DNA of 47,940 nucleotides from Streptomyces hirsutus. Its GTDB lineage: Bacteria > Actinomycetota > Actinomycetes > Streptomycetales > Streptomycetaceae. Positions within the stretch are counted from its first letter, which is position 1. Each line of letters starts with the position of its first letter. The notes beneath the pieces were generated by a model. That model ran no database searches. It saw only the letters and a list, made by a program, of their open reading frames with translations, and was not told the origin of the DNA. A program made the translations under genes and the position numbers. The stretch is taken from NCBI RefSeq assembly GCF_001418415.1, contig NZ_LIQT01000046.1:1-47940 (forward strand), written 5' to 3'. Below are positions 1 to 8,559 of this stretch, in pieces.

Positions 1-675
1 CTGCCGCCCTGCCCGCCGCGCGCGCGTGCCGCCGTCGCCTCCCTCACCCCGGGCCGCAGCGACGCCTGGATCGCCCGCGCCGCCGCACAGGGCACCCGCG
101 TCTTCGGCGACGTCGGCTGGGACGACACCGGCGCCTGGGACCTGACCGCGCTGCCCGACCTGCGGTACTGCGAGGCCTTCCTGCCCAACGCCGAGGAGGC
201 CATGCGCTACACCGGCACCCCCAGCCCCCGCGCCGCCGCGCACGCCCTCACCGAGCATGTGCCCGTCGCCGTCGTCACCCTCGGCGCGGACGGGGCGTAC
301 GCCGTGGACCGGCGCACGGGTGAGAGCGCCGAGGTGCCCGCCATCGCCGTCGAGGCGCTCGACCCGACCGGCGCCGGGGACGTCTTCGTCGCCGGCTTCG
401 TCACCGGCAGCCTGGCCGGCTGGCCGCTCGCCGACCGCCTCGCCTTCGCCGGCCTGACCGCGGCCCTCTCCGTCCAGGAGTTCGGCGGCTCCCTGTCGGC
501 ACCCGGCTGGTCGGAGATCGCCGCCTGGTGGCGCGAGGTCCAGTCCGTACGGGGCCAGGACCCGGCCGCCCTGAGACGGTACGCGTTCCTGGCGGACCTG
601 GTCCCCGACGACCTGATCCGCCCCTGGCCCCTGCGCCGGGCGGTCCCGACGATCGGCTTCGGCCGGTCGGTCTGA
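1..675 (+). CDS. PfkB/ribokinase-family sugar kinase, 3' part
   Basis: The window begins inside this gene. The open frame runs from base 1 to the TGA at 673-675, so only the C-terminal two thirds or so are present. PfkB kinases phosphorylate sugars or nucleosides with ATP in the cytoplasm. The diagnostic second PfkB signature is DPTGAGDVFVAGF at about bases 361-399, and it contains the catalytic-base Asp and the GAGD anion hole. The preceding FLPNAEEA segment is the usual strand before the nucleotide-binding region. The first few codons may not be in the true frame, because the start lies upstream. The substrate cannot be told from this fragment. A strong hairpin follows at 706-731. Confidence 0.85.
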   Translation: MPPCPPRARAAVASLTPGRSDAWIARAAAQGTRVFGDVGWDDTGAWDLTALPDLRYCEAFLPNAEEAMRYTGTPSPRAAAHALTEHVPVAVVTLGADGAYAVDRRTGESAEVPAIAVEALDPTGAGDVFVAGFVTGSLAGWPLADRLAFAGLTAALSVQEFGGSLSAPGWSEIAAWWREVQSVRGQDPAALRRYAFLADLVPDDLIRPWPLRRAVPTIGFGRSV

Positions 676-705
676 CCGGGCGACGGTTCTTCCGCGGCCC
701 TGCCC

Positions 706-731
706 CCTGCGGCCGTCACCACGGCCGCAGG
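706..731 (+). terminator. Hairpin downstream of the PfkB kinase
   Basis: There is a perfect 11-bp stem (706-716 with 721-731) and a 4-base loop, 30 bases past the kinase stop. No T-run follows, which is normal for Streptomyces terminators. Confidence 0.6.
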
Positions 732-911
732 CCGCCGCCCCCGGCGCCTTTGAAAGCCCCTCCGTCACTCCTCGCGCACCGGCCCGCAACCACCCCGCTG
801 TGAAAAGGCCTACGGGGTTGTCACCCCCGCGTCGTACCCTGGGAGTCGCGAGGCCGCCCCTCAGCTGCGCGGCCCTGACGAGGAGGAATCGCAGGCCTTC
901 AGCGCCGGCCC

Positions 912-1982
912 ATGACTCAGACACCCACAGCTCACACCCCCGCGCAGGAACAGGCGAGAGTGCAACTCACCGTTCCGGCCCAGCACCCCATGGTGACCGT
1001 GCTGGGTTCCGGCGACTCCCTGCTCCGCGTGATCGAGAAGGCCTTCCCGGGGGCCGACATCCATGTCCGGGGCAATGAGATCAGCGCGGTCGGCGATGCC
1101 ACGGAAGTCGCCCTCGTCTCGCGGATGTTCGACGAGATGATGCTGGTGCTCCGCACCGGGCAGCCGATGACGGAGGATGCGGTGGAACGTTCGATCGCGA
1201 TGCTGAAGGCGAGCGAGAACGGGGAGAGCGACGGCCAGGAGACCCCGGCCCAGGTGCTCACCCAGAACATCCTGTCCTCGCGAGGCCGCACGATCCGCCC
1301 CAAGACGCTCAACCAGAAGCGCTATGTGGACGCGATCGACAAGCACACCATCGTCTTCGGCATAGGCCCCGCCGGCACCGGCAAGACCTACCTCGCCATG
1401 GCCAAGGCGGTGCAGGCCCTGCAGTCCAAGCAGGTCAACCGCATCATCCTGACCCGTCCCGCGGTCGAGGCCGGAGAGCGCCTGGGCTTCCTGCCCGGCA
1501 CCCTCTACGAGAAGATCGACCCGTACCTGCGTCCGCTCTACGACGCCCTGCACGACATGCTCGACCCCGACTCCATCCCCCGCCTGATGGCGGCCGGGAC
1601 CATCGAGGTCGCGCCGCTGGCCTACATGCGCGGCCGGACGCTCAACGACGCCTTCATCATCCTGGACGAGGCGCAGAACACCAGCGCCGAGCAGATGAAG
1701 ATGTTCCTCACCCGGCTCGGATTCGACTCGAAGATCGTCATCACGGGTGACGTCACCCAGGTCGACCTGCCGAGCGGCACCAAGTCCGGTCTGCGGCAGG
1801 TGCAGGACATCCTGGAGGGCCTCGAGGACGTCCACTTCTCCCGGCTGTCGTCGCAGGACGTGGTACGCCACCGGCTGGTGGGCCGTATCGTCGACGCGTA
1901 CGAGCAGTACGACAGCGAGCACGGCACCGATAACGGCACGCACAAGAGCGGCCGGGGCAGGTCCGGGCACAAGGGGAAGTAG
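912..1982 (+). CDS. phoH: PhoH-family ATPase
   Basis: This is a 356-residue cytoplasmic PhoH-like protein, the usual length for actinobacteria. Walker A is GPAGTGKT at residues 152-159. Walker B is ILDEAQN, with Asp252 and Glu253. The N-terminal 110 residues form the KH-like region typical of PhoH/PhoL proteins encoded next to ybeY. PhoH proteins are RNA-associated ATPases, and genetic context links them to YbeY and ribosome/rRNA maturation. The ATG start is supported by the conserved MTQTPT N-terminus, although the nearest purine-rich stretch (GAGGAGG, about 879-886) is rather far upstream. It is the first gene of a tight run phoH-ybeY-corC-yjbR, with ybeY starting 12 bases after its stop. 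Confidence 0.93.
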   Translation: MTQTPTAHTPAQEQARVQLTVPAQHPMVTVLGSGDSLLRVIEKAFPGADIHVRGNEISAVGDATEVALVSRMFDEMMLVLRTGQPMTEDAVERSIAMLKASENGESDGQETPAQVLTQNILSSRGRTIRPKTLNQKRYVDAIDKHTIVFGIGPAGTGKTYLAMAKAVQALQSKQVNRIILTRPAVEAGERLGFLPGTLYEKIDPYLRPLYDALHDMLDPDSIPRLMAAGTIEVAPLAYMRGRTLNDAFIILDEAQNTSAEQMKMFLTRLGFDSKIVITGDVTQVDLPSGTKSGLRQVQDILEGLEDVHFSRLSSQDVVRHRLVGRIVDAYEQYDSEHGTDNGTHKSGRGRSGHKGK

Positions 1983-1994
1983 ACCGAGCAGCAG

Positions 1995-2492
1995 ATGTCG
2001 ATCGACGTCAACAACGAGTCCGGAACCGAGGTCGACGAGCAGGCGGTCCTCGACATCGCCCGCTACGCGCTCGCGCGGATGCGCATCCACCCGCTCTCCG
2101 AGCTCTCGGTGATCGTGGTGGACGCCGCCGCCATGGAAGAGCTCCACATCCAGTGGATGGACCTGCCGGGGCCGACGGACGTCATGTCGTTCCCGATGGA
2201 CGAGCTGCGGCCGCCCACGAAGGACGAGGCCGAACCCCCGCAGGGGCTGCTCGGCGACATCGTGCTGTGCCCCGAGGTCGCCGCCAGGCAGGGCGCCGAG
2301 GCGCAGACGCAGCACACCATGGACGAGGAGCTCCAGCTGCTCACCGTCCACGGTGTGCTGCACCTGCTGGGCTTCGACCACGAGGAGCCCGACGAGAAGG
2401 CCGAGATGTTCGGCCTCCAGGCCGCCATCGTCGACGGCTGGCGCGCGGAGAAGGGCATCAGCGGCCCGTCCCCCGCCCCGACCGTGTCATGA
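1995..2492 (+). CDS. ybeY: rRNA maturation endoribonuclease YbeY
   Basis: YbeY is a single-strand-specific, metal-dependent endoribonuclease used in 16S rRNA 3'-end maturation and ribosome quality control. The zinc site HxxxHxxxxxH is present as [11 protein letters not shown], giving ligands His119, His123 and His129. At 165 residues the length is normal for actinobacteria. The gene sits directly behind phoH, a near-universal pairing. Its TGA overlaps the ATG of the next gene (ATGA at 2489-2492), so translation is probably coupled. Confidence 0.95.
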   Translation: MSIDVNNESGTEVDEQAVLDIARYALARMRIHPLSELSVIVVDAAAMEELHIQWMDLPGPTDVMSFPMDELRPPTKDEAEPPQGLLGDIVLCPEVAARQGAEAQTQHTMDEELQLLTVHGVLHLLGFDHEEPDEKAEMFGLQAAIVDGWRAEKGISGPSPAPTVS

Positions 2493-3832
2493 GTCCGCAC
2501 CTCGTCCTCGGCGCGATCGCCCTGGTCGTCGTCGCCTGGCTGTTCGCCTGCGCGGAGGCGGGCATAGCCAGGATCTCCACCTTCCGGGCCGAGGAGGCCG
2601 TGCGCTCCGACCGCCGGGGCAGCGCACGGCTGGCCAGGATCGCCGCCGACCCCACCCGCTACCTCAACGTGGCGCTGCTGGTCCGCGTCGGCTGCGAGAT
2701 GGCCGCCGCCGCGCTGGTCACCTACGCCTGCCTGCGCCAGTTCGACGGCACCGTCGAGGCCCTGCTGATCGCCATCGCGGTCATGGTCCTCGTCTCCTAC
2801 GTCGCCGTCGGCGTCTCACCGCGCACCATCGGCCGCCAGCACCCCATGAACACGGCCACGGCCGCGGCGTACGTCCTGCTGCCGCTCGCCCGGATCATGG
2901 GCCCGATCCCGAGTCTGCTGATCCTCATCGGCAACGCGCTCACCCCCGGCAAGGGCTTCCGGCGCGGCCCCTTCGCCTCGGAGGCGGAACTGCGCGCGCT
3001 GGTCGACCTCGCCGAACAGGAGTCCCTGATCGAGGACGAGGAGCGCCGCATGGTGCACTCCGTCTTCGAACTGGGCGACACCCTCGTCCGGGAGGTCATG
3101 GTCCCGCGCACGGACCTCGTGGTGATCGAGCGCTACAAGACCATCCGGCAGACCCTCACCCTCGCCCTGCGCTCCGGTTTCTCCCGGATGCCGGTGACCG
3201 GCGAGAACGAGGACGACGTGGTCGGCATCGTGTACCTGAAGGACCTGGCCCGCAAGACGCACATCAACCGGGACGCGGAGAGCGAGCTGGTGTCCACGGC
3301 GATGCGGCCCGCGTACTTCGTGCCCGACACCAAGAACGTCGGTGACCTGCTGCGCGAGATGCAGAAGGAACACAACCACGTCGCCGTCGTCATCGACGAG
3401 TACGGCGGTACCGCCGGCATCGTCACCATCGAGGACATCCTCGAGGAGATCGTCGGCGAGATCACCGACGAGTACGACCGTGAGATCGCGCCGGTGGAGG
3501 AACTGGACGAGGACCGCTACCGGGTCACCGCCCGCCTCGACATCACCGACCTCGGCGAGCTGTACGGCCTGGAGGAGTACGACGACGAGGACGTGGAGAC
3601 CGTCGGTGGACTGCTCGCCAAGCGGCTCGGCCGGGTGCCGATCGCGGGCGCGTCCGCGGTGGTCGACCTTCCCGACGAGCGCCGGCTGCGGCTGACGGCG
3701 GAGGCGGCGGCCGGCCGTCGGAACAAGATCGTCACCGTGCTGGTGGAGCCGGTCGGCCCCGAGGACCCGGGGGAGTCGAACGACCCGTCCCGGGACGAGG
3801 CGGAGGAGAAAGCGCAGGAGCGGTCGGCATGA
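2489..3832 (+). CDS. CorC/HlyC (CNNM-type) membrane protein with CBS pair
   Basis: This is a 447-residue integral membrane protein. It has an N-terminal DUF21/CNNM domain with about four hydrophobic segments in residues 1-140. A tandem CBS pair follows at about 205-330, starting after the REVMVPRTD motif, and a CorC_HlyC C-terminal domain lies at about 340-425. Relatives are thought to export or sense Mg2+ or Co2+; the older name hemolysin is misleading. The start at 2489 gives [17 protein letters not shown], the expected first membrane helix, and overlaps the ybeY stop by four bases. A longer upstream extension in the same frame would read through ybeY and is rejected. The C-terminus is Glu/Asp-rich and ends in an ATGA overlap with the next gene. 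Confidence 0.9.
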   Translation: MSPHLVLGAIALVVVAWLFACAEAGIARISTFRAEEAVRSDRRGSARLARIAADPTRYLNVALLVRVGCEMAAAALVTYACLRQFDGTVEALLIAIAVMVLVSYVAVGVSPRTIGRQHPMNTATAAAYVLLPLARIMGPIPSLLILIGNALTPGKGFRRGPFASEAELRALVDLAEQESLIEDEERRMVHSVFELGDTLVREVMVPRTDLVVIERYKTIRQTLTLALRSGFSRMPVTGENEDDVVGIVYLKDLARKTHINRDAESELVSTAMRPAYFVPDTKNVGDLLREMQKEHNHVAVVIDEYGGTAGIVTIEDILEEIVGEITDEYDREIAPVEELDEDRYRVTARLDITDLGELYGLEEYDDEDVETVGGLLAKRLGRVPIAGASAVVDLPDERRLRLTAEAAAGRRNKIVTVLVEPVGPEDPGESNDPSRDEAEEKAQERSA

Positions 3833-4188
3833 CCCCGGTGGAGCTGCGCGCCCTCTGCCTCTCCTTCGAGGCGGTTGTGGAGGACTTCCCGTTCAACCCG
3901 GAGACCTCGGTCTTCAAGGTCCGGGGCAAGCTCTTCGCCCTGACGAACCTGGACGCACGGCCCCTGAAGGCCAACCTCAAGTGCGATCCGCAGGACGCGG
4001 TCCGGCTCCGCGCCGGGCATCCCGGGCTGATCGTCCCCGGCTGGCACATGAACAAACGGCACTGGAACACGGTGACCGTCGACGGCGGCCTCCCGGACCG
4101 GCTGGTCCGGGAACTGGTCGAGGACTCCTACGACCTGGTCGTCGCCGGCCTGCCGCGCGCCGAACGCCTCCGTCTCGACCGTCCGTGA
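3829..4188 (+). CDS. YjbR/MmcQ-family protein
   Basis: This 119-residue protein has the YjbR/CyaY-like fold. The family signature is seen as the FPFNPETSVFKVRGKLFA segment, the LKANLKCDP strand and the HMNKRHWNTV motif. Family members are small proteins sometimes annotated as DNA-binding; their role is not established. It starts in an ATGA overlap with the CorC-like gene and is therefore the fourth member of the phoH transcription unit. There is no signal peptide or membrane segment. Confidence 0.85.
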   Translation: MTPVELRALCLSFEAVVEDFPFNPETSVFKVRGKLFALTNLDARPLKANLKCDPQDAVRLRAGHPGLIVPGWHMNKRHWNTVTVDGGLPDRLVRELVEDSYDLVVAGLPRAERLRLDRP

Positions 4189-4308
4189 GGCGTTGAAGCG
4201 CGCTCCCTGGGCACGGCGCCGCGACCCCGGCCCCGGCCCCGGCGTTGCGCGGCGCCGCGAGCGGCCCTGGGGCAGGCTCGCGGGCCCGCGCTCCGTATGC
4301 TCGGGGCC

Positions 4309-4662
4309 ATGACCGACAGCAGCGCGCTCGACCCCGAGGACCTCAAGATCGTCACCCTGGCCCGTTCCGCGCGGGCCCGCAACGGTGTGCCCGAGGGGGC
4401 CGCCGTACGGGACGAGAACGGCCGGACCTATGTCGCCGGGACCGTGGCCCTGGACTCCCTGAAGCTGACCGCCCTGCAGACGGCGGTGGCGATGGCGGTG
4501 GCGTCCGGGGCGAAGTCGCTGGAGGCGGCGGCCGTGGTGACGGACGCCGGTTCGGTGCCGGACACGGACCGCGCGGCGGTACGGGACCTCGGCGGCCCCG
4601 GGACCCCGGTGCTCCTGGCCGCCCCGGACGGAACGGTCCTGGAGACGTCGCCCGCGGGGTGA
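4309..4662 (+). CDS. Cytidine-deaminase-like protein lacking zinc ligands
   Basis: This is a 117-residue protein of the kind annotated as cytidine deaminase in Streptomyces genomes next to era. The overall pattern fits that fold: AARSARARNG-like helix, a V-x-DENGRTYVAGTV strand, an Ala-rich helix and a C-terminal beta strand. It contains no histidine and no cysteine at all, so the H/C-A-E and P-C-x-x-C zinc sites of real cytidine deaminases are missing. Activity as a zinc deaminase is therefore very unlikely. The ATG at 4309 is preferred over one at 4297 because it gives the MTDSSALDPED N-terminus. It is 120 bases from yjbR and may have its own promoter. Confidence 0.75.
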   Translation: MTDSSALDPEDLKIVTLARSARARNGVPEGAAVRDENGRTYVAGTVALDSLKLTALQTAVAMAVASGAKSLEAAAVVTDAGSVPDTDRAAVRDLGGPGTPVLLAAPDGTVLETSPAG

Positions 4663-4911
4663 CCCCCGAGAGCCCTCCGACAGATCTCTCGAGAACCGCC
4701 GGGAACCGTCGAGAGCCGTCGAGAACCCCCGGATGTTACCGAGGGTAAATGGGCCGGAATTCCACCTTGCCGCCCCCTGCCTCCCGCGCATCAATGGAAC
4801 CGTTGTTCCCGACGGACCGTCAGACGCGGTCCGTCGCTCCCCTGACCCGCGCAGCGTGAGGACCGCTCTCCCTGCCGGGCGTTTCCCCCCACGGAAAGGG
4901 AACCGGACTCC
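4663..4911 (+). other. Intergenic region with short repeats and hairpins
   Basis: This stretch holds a degenerate short repeat (GTCGAGA[A/G]CC-like units at about 4686-4730), an inverted repeat TTACCGAGGGTAA at 4736-4748, and a perfect 9-bp hairpin at 4811-4835 (GACGGACCG with CGGTCCGTC, 7-base loop). The last two lie where the promoter and 5' leader of the secreted-protein gene at 4912 would be. No coding frame was found. Confidence 0.5.
4736..4748. promoter_or_regulatory. Inverted repeat, possible operator for the secreted-protein gene
   Basis: TTACCGAGGGTAA is a perfect 5-bp inverted repeat with a 3-base centre. It is A/T-containing in a very G/C-rich context, about 165 bases upstream of the gene at 4912. 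No regulator is assigned. Confidence 0.3.
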
Positions 4912-5388
4912 ATGAGAGGTACACGAATCGGCACCGGCGCGTCCCTGGTCGCCGCCGTGGCGGCCTGCGGGCTCGCCTTCGCCCCCTCCGCCGCCGCCGT
5001 CGCCCCCGGGGCGGCGACCGTCAACGCCGACTGCGGAAGCTGGGGCGGTGGCGACGCCACCCTCACGGCCACCCAGAGCGGCACGTCCGCCACCATCACC
5101 ATCAACACCTCCGCGGTCACCGCGCCCCTCGCGATCAGCAAGGACTCGCTCGTCTCGCAGCTCACCCTGGTCAAGGCCGGCGGCGGCACCACCGTCTTCA
5201 AGGGCACCAAGAACCCGGCCATGGCGACCGGGGACGCCCTCGAGGTCGGCCCGCTCTCCGGGACCGTGGCGTCCGGCGACAGCCTGGAGGCGTTCGGCGG
5301 CACGCTGAAGGTGACCGCGTTCGGCTTCATCACCATCACATGCACGGCGCAGGGCCCGCAGTCCCCGGGCCCGTTCGTCTTCGACTGA
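4912..5388 (+). CDS. Small secreted protein of unknown function
   Basis: This is a 158-residue protein with a clear Sec signal peptide: Arg-containing n-region MRGTR, hydrophobic core ASLVAAVAACGLAFA, and a probable cleavage after the APSAAA region (about residue 28). The mature part is rich in Thr, Gly, Ser and Val in alternating patterns, suggesting an all-beta domain. It has two cysteines, in NADCGSW and in ITCTAQ, which could form one disulfide. No catalytic motif is visible. The start is supported by GGAAAGGGAACCGGACTCC upstream of the ATG. It stands alone between the cytidine-deaminase-like gene and era. Confidence 0.75.
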   Translation: MRGTRIGTGASLVAAVAACGLAFAPSAAAVAPGAATVNADCGSWGGGDATLTATQSGTSATITINTSAVTAPLAISKDSLVSQLTLVKAGGGTTVFKGTKNPAMATGDALEVGPLSGTVASGDSLEAFGGTLKVTAFGFITITCTAQGPQSPGPFVFD

Positions 5389-5548
5389 TCCAGGCCTCGC
5401 CCCCCACTCGAGGCCTGGACGGCCACGGCTCGATCGCTGCTTGATCCTGCTGTCTCCCGGGCCGGGCATCTCACGGGGTGCCCGGCCCTCGGGCCCGGCG
5501 CGGGCGGGTGGTACGGCGGGACTCCGGGGATCAGGGAGAATGGGCGGC

Positions 5549-6502
5549 ATGAGTGTTCGTACCCAGTCATCCGAGCAGCCCGCCGAAGCAGTCCACCGGG
5601 CCGGCTTCGCCTGCTTCGTGGGCCGCCCCAATGCGGGCAAGTCCACCCTCACGAACGCTCTGGTCGGGCAGAAGGTGGCGATCACCTCCAACCGGCCGCA
5701 GACGACCCGGCACACCGTGCGCGGCATCGTCCACCGTCCCGAGGCGCAGCTGATCCTCGTCGACACCCCCGGCCTGCACAAGCCGCGCACGCTGCTCGGC
5801 GAGCGGCTGAACGACGTGGTCCGCACCACCTGGGCCGAGGTCGACGCGATCGGCTTCTGCATCCCCGCGGACCAGAAGATCGGCCCCGGCGACCGCTTCA
5901 TCGCCAAGGAACTGGCCGGGATCAAGAAGACCCCGAAGGTCGCCATCGTCACCAAGACCGACCTGGTGGACGGCAAGGCGCTCGCCGAGCAGCTGATCGC
6001 CGTCGATCTGCTGGGCAAGGAGCTCGGGATCACCTGGGCGGAGATCGTCCCGGTGTCGGCGACCGCGAACCAGCAGGTCGACCTGCTGGCCGACCTCCTC
6101 GTCCCGCTGATGCCCGAGGGCCCCGCCCTCTACCCCGAGGGCGACCTGACCGACGAGCCCGAGCTGGTCATGGTGGCCGAGCTGATCCGCGAGGCCGCCC
6201 TGGAGGGTGTCCGCGACGAACTGCCGCACTCCATCGCCGTGGTCGTGGAGGAGATGCTCCCCCGCGAGGACCGCCCCGCCGACAAGCCTCTCCTCGACAT
6301 CCACGCCAACCTCTACATCGAGCGCACCAGCCAGAAGGGCATCGTCATCGGCCCCAAGGGCAAGCGCCTGAAGGACGTCGGCATCAAGTCGCGCAAGCAG
6401 ATCGAGGCCCTGCTCGGCACCCCCGTCTTCCTCGACCTCCACGTCAAGGTCGCCAAGGACTGGCAGCGGGACCCGAAGCAGCTGCGGAAGCTGGGGTTCT
6501 GA
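5549..6502 (+). CDS. era: GTPase Era, 16S rRNA-binding ribosome assembly factor
   Basis: This is a 317-residue Era protein. The G motifs are GRPNAGKS (residues 25-32), DTPG (72-75), TKTD (135-138) and SATAN. The C-terminal KH RNA-binding domain includes GPKGKRLKDVG and ends in the family-typical DWQRDPKQLRKLGF. Era binds the 3' end of 16S rRNA during 30S maturation and is functionally linked to YbeY, whose gene lies upstream. The ATG at 5549 is chosen over one at 5540 because GGGAG then has normal spacing. The last 61 bases of the gene are the first copy of a 116-bp tandem repeat that continues downstream without altering the protein. Confidence 0.95.
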   Translation: MSVRTQSSEQPAEAVHRAGFACFVGRPNAGKSTLTNALVGQKVAITSNRPQTTRHTVRGIVHRPEAQLILVDTPGLHKPRTLLGERLNDVVRTTWAEVDAIGFCIPADQKIGPGDRFIAKELAGIKKTPKVAIVTKTDLVDGKALAEQLIAVDLLGKELGITWAEIVPVSATANQQVDLLADLLVPLMPEGPALYPEGDLTDEPELVMVAELIREAALEGVRDELPHSIAVVVEEMLPREDRPADKPLLDIHANLYIERTSQKGIVIGPKGKRLKDVGIKSRKQIEALLGTPVFLDLHVKVAKDWQRDPKQLRKLGF

Positions 6503-6734
6503 CGCGCGGCGGTAGCCGCATGTCGATGCGGCCTCGGCCTCCGCGTCAAGGCCTCCGCGTCAAGGTCGCCAAGGACTGGCAGCGGGACCCGAAGCAGCTG
6601 CGGAAGCTGGGGTTCTGACGCGCGGCGGTAGCCGCATGTCGATGCGGCCTCGGCCTCCGCGTCAAGGCCTCCGCGTCAAGGCCGCCGAGGACTGGCAGCG
6701 GGACCCGAAGCAGCTGCGCCGCCCGGGCCCCTGA
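6442..6734 (+). repeat. 2.5 tandem copies of the era 3' end, period 116 bp
   Basis: Unit 1 is 6442-6557, unit 2 is 6558-6673 and the partial unit 3 is 6674-6734. Units 1 and 2 are nearly identical: era's last 20 codons including TGA, then about 55 bases of spacer. The half unit has diverged (the end reads RRPGP instead of RKLGF) but keeps a TGA in the same relative place. The spacer contains a hairpin (6515-6532, 7-bp stem, 4-base loop) repeated in unit 2, and a 14-bp sub-repeat (CCTCCGCGTCAAGG at 6538 and 6552). The period is not a multiple of three, so no longer protein results. Confidence 0.9.
6515..6532 (+). terminator. Hairpin after era, present twice
   Basis: GCCGCAT and ATGCGGC flank a GTCG loop just after the era stop. 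The second copy is 116 bases further on, inside the tandem repeat. It is a probable era transcription terminator that has been duplicated with the repeat. Confidence 0.5.
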
Positions 6735-6770
6735 AGCCGTCCCGGGTGCGGGGACCGGGGCGGCTTCAGG
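6730..6770 (-). terminator. Inverted repeat at the 3' end of the GH1 gene
   Basis: CCTGAAGCCG (6730-6739) pairs with CGGCTTCAGG (6761-6770), with further C/G-rich pairing inside. It overlaps the GH1 stop codon and faces the end of the era repeat, so it may stop transcription from both sides. Confidence 0.55.
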
Positions 6771-8097
6771 TGCCGGACGGGTTCCGGCGCCGGTGCTGCT
6801 CGGCCAGCACCTCGCGCAGCCAGCCGTAGGACGACTTCGGTGTGCGCCGCCGGGTCTCGAAGTCCACGTGGACCAGGCCGAAGCGGCGGGCGTACCCCTC
6901 CGCCCACTCGAAGTTGTCCATCAGGGACCACACGAAGTAGCCGCGTACGTCCACGCCCGCCTCCATCGCCCGGTGCAGGGCCCGGATGTGGCCGTCGAGG
7001 TAGGTGATGCGGGCCCGGTCGTCGACGCCCTCGTAGGAGCAGCCGTTCTCGGTGATGACGACCGGGGGGAGCCGGTCGCCGTAGCGGGCGTGGAAGGCGG
7101 TGAGGAGTTCGGTCAGGGCCCCGGGGACCACCGGCCAGCCGAAGTCCGTCACCGGGTACCCCTCGATCTCCCTTACTGAGAAGGGGAGTTCGGCCGGCAT
7201 CCGGACACCGCCGAAGTCGATCTCCGTACCCTGGGGGGCGCCCACCCGGGTCGGCGCGTAGTAGTTGACGCCGTACCAGTCGACCGGTTCCGCGATGATC
7301 CTCAGGTCCGCCTCGACATCGCCCGGCATCAGGTCGCCGAGGCCGTCCGGGTAGCGGCCGAGCAGCACGGGGTCGGCGAACAGGCGGTTCAGGAGCGTGT
7401 CGTAGAAGTCCGCCGCCGCCACGTCCGCCGGGTCGGGGGAGGCCGGCCAGGTCGGACCGTGGGAGTTGGCGATCCCGATGCCACCGGCACCGGCCGCGCG
7501 CAGGGCGCGTACCGCCAGCCCGTGCGCGAGGAGCTGGTGGTGCGCCACCGGCAACGCGTCGAAGAGCAGCCGCCGGCCGGGGGCGTGGACGCCCAGCGCG
7601 TGGCCCAGCAGGGTGTGCTCGGCGGGTTCGTTGAGGGTGATCCAACGCTCCACGCGGTCGCCGAGCCGGCCGGCGACCTCACCGACGTACTCCGCGAACC
7701 GCTCCGCGGTGCCGCGTTCCAGCCAGTCCAGACCGGCCGGCAGATCCCAGTGGAACAGCGTCGGCACCGGCCGTACGCCCGCCGCGCACAGCTCGTCGAC
7801 CAAACGGTCGTAGAAGTCCAGCCCGCCCCGCGCGCGCACCCGGGGCCAGGAGACGGAGAAGCGGTACGCGTCCACGCCCAGTCCGGCCAGGAGTGCCACG
7901 TCCTCGCGGTACCGGTGCACGTGGTCGCAGGCCACCGCCGCCGTCGAACCGTCCCGCACCCGGCCCGGTTCGGCCGTGAACACGTCCCACACGGACGGTT
8001 CGCGTGCGTCCACCGCGCCCTCGATCTGGTGCGCCGAGGTCGACACGCCCCACAGGAAGCCGTCCGGGAAGCGGGGGATCGGGTTCGTCGTCGCCAT
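6766..8097 (-). CDS. GH1 beta-glucosidase/6-phospho-beta-glucosidase family enzyme
   Basis: This is a 443-residue glycoside hydrolase family 1 protein without a signal peptide, so it is cytoplasmic. The start reads FPDGFLWGVSTSAHQIEGA, the GH1 N-terminal signature. The acid/base Glu157 lies in TLNEP, and the nucleophile Glu350 lies in ITENG. The C-terminal region has WSLMDNFEWAEGY, typical of beta-glucosidases. GH1 enzymes release glucose or related sugars from beta-linked disaccharides. ATG at 8097 (MATTNPIP) fits the family start better than the upstream ATG at 8115. There is no transporter gene next to it. It is read in the same direction as the emfourin and protease genes, but a hairpin at 8154-8181 separates them. 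Confidence 0.92.
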   Translation of the reverse strand: MATTNPIPRFPDGFLWGVSTSAHQIEGAVDAREPSVWDVFTAEPGRVRDGSTAAVACDHVHRYREDVALLAGLGVDAYRFSVSWPRVRARGGLDFYDRLVDELCAAGVRPVPTLFHWDLPAGLDWLERGTAERFAEYVGEVAGRLGDRVERWITLNEPAEHTLLGHALGVHAPGRRLLFDALPVAHHQLLAHGLAVRALRAAGAGGIGIANSHGPTWPASPDPADVAAADFYDTLLNRLFADPVLLGRYPDGLGDLMPGDVEADLRIIAEPVDWYGVNYYAPTRVGAPQGTEIDFGGVRMPAELPFSVREIEGYPVTDFGWPVVPGALTELLTAFHARYGDRLPPVVITENGCSYEGVDDRARITYLDGHIRALHRAMEAGVDVRGYFVWSLMDNFEWAEGYARRFGLVHVDFETRRRTPKSSYGWLREVLAEQHRRRNPSGT

Positions 8098-8153
8098 GGG
8101 GTGGATCATCCGCACCGGCGGCGAGGGAAGTCAACGCCCGCGCGGGGCCGGGA

Positions 8154-8181
8154 CCGCCGGTGCCCGTGCGGGCACCGGCGG
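8154..8181 (-). terminator. Terminator of the protease-inhibitor transcript
   Basis: There is a perfect 12-bp G/C stem (8154-8165 with 8170-8181) with a GTGC loop, between the emfourin gene and the GH1 gene. Confidence 0.65.
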
Positions 8182-8206
8182 CCAACAGCCCTACGGGAAA
8201 GGGAGG

Positions 8207-8473
8207 TTACGCCCCCTCCTTGAGCACTCTGCTGATCAGCGCGCGCTGTTCCTCGGTCAGCCGGGGGTCGGCGCAGTACACCGACCTCCCGTCCACCGTG
8301 ATCCGGTAACTGAAGCCGTCCGGGACCCCGGCGGGCGGTGTGCCCCGGCCGGCGGTGACGGCCCGTTCGGCCAGGGCGTGCCACTCGCCGGCGTCGGCCC
8401 GGCCCGAGGTGTCCACCTCGGCCTGCCGCTCGATCCCCGCGAAGCCGCCCGTACGCCGCACCTGAATTCGCAT
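8207..8473 (-). CDS. Emfourin-type protease inhibitor
   Basis: This 88-residue protein resembles the protealysin inhibitor emfourin (M4in): a MRIQVRRTGGFAGI start, LTEEQRALISRVL near the C-terminus, and a compact alpha/beta size. Emfourins are cytoplasmic inhibitors that bind protealysin-like M4 proteases. The gene lies 86 bases downstream of such a protease on the same strand, the arrangement described for this pair. There is no signal peptide, matching the leaderless protease. Identification rests on the N-terminal pattern and on context. Confidence 0.75.
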   Translation of the reverse strand: MRIQVRRTGGFAGIERQAEVDTSGRADAGEWHALAERAVTAGRGTPPAGVPDGFSYRITVDGRSVYCADPRLTEEQRALISRVLKEGA

Positions 8474-8559
8474 GGTTCCTGTCTAGTACGGGAACGGGCC
8501 CGCAGCCCACCCCGGCGCTGCCGCGGGCCGCCCCGGCGCTCCTCCGGTCCCTGCCGGCG

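Noticed and set aside
818..840. A promoter TTGTCA...TACCCT before phoH
   Set aside because: The hexamers are only 11 bases apart, too close for a sigma-70-type promoter.
2153..2488. An N-terminal extension of the CorC-like protein through ybeY
   Set aside because: The extra residues are Arg/Ala-rich shadow sequence. The real start is the ATGA overlap, followed at once by the first membrane helix.
3517..6033. An 838-codon leftward open frame opposite corC, yjbR and era
   Set aside because: The reverse strand of strongly coding genes; its composition is low-complexity and no family is recognised.
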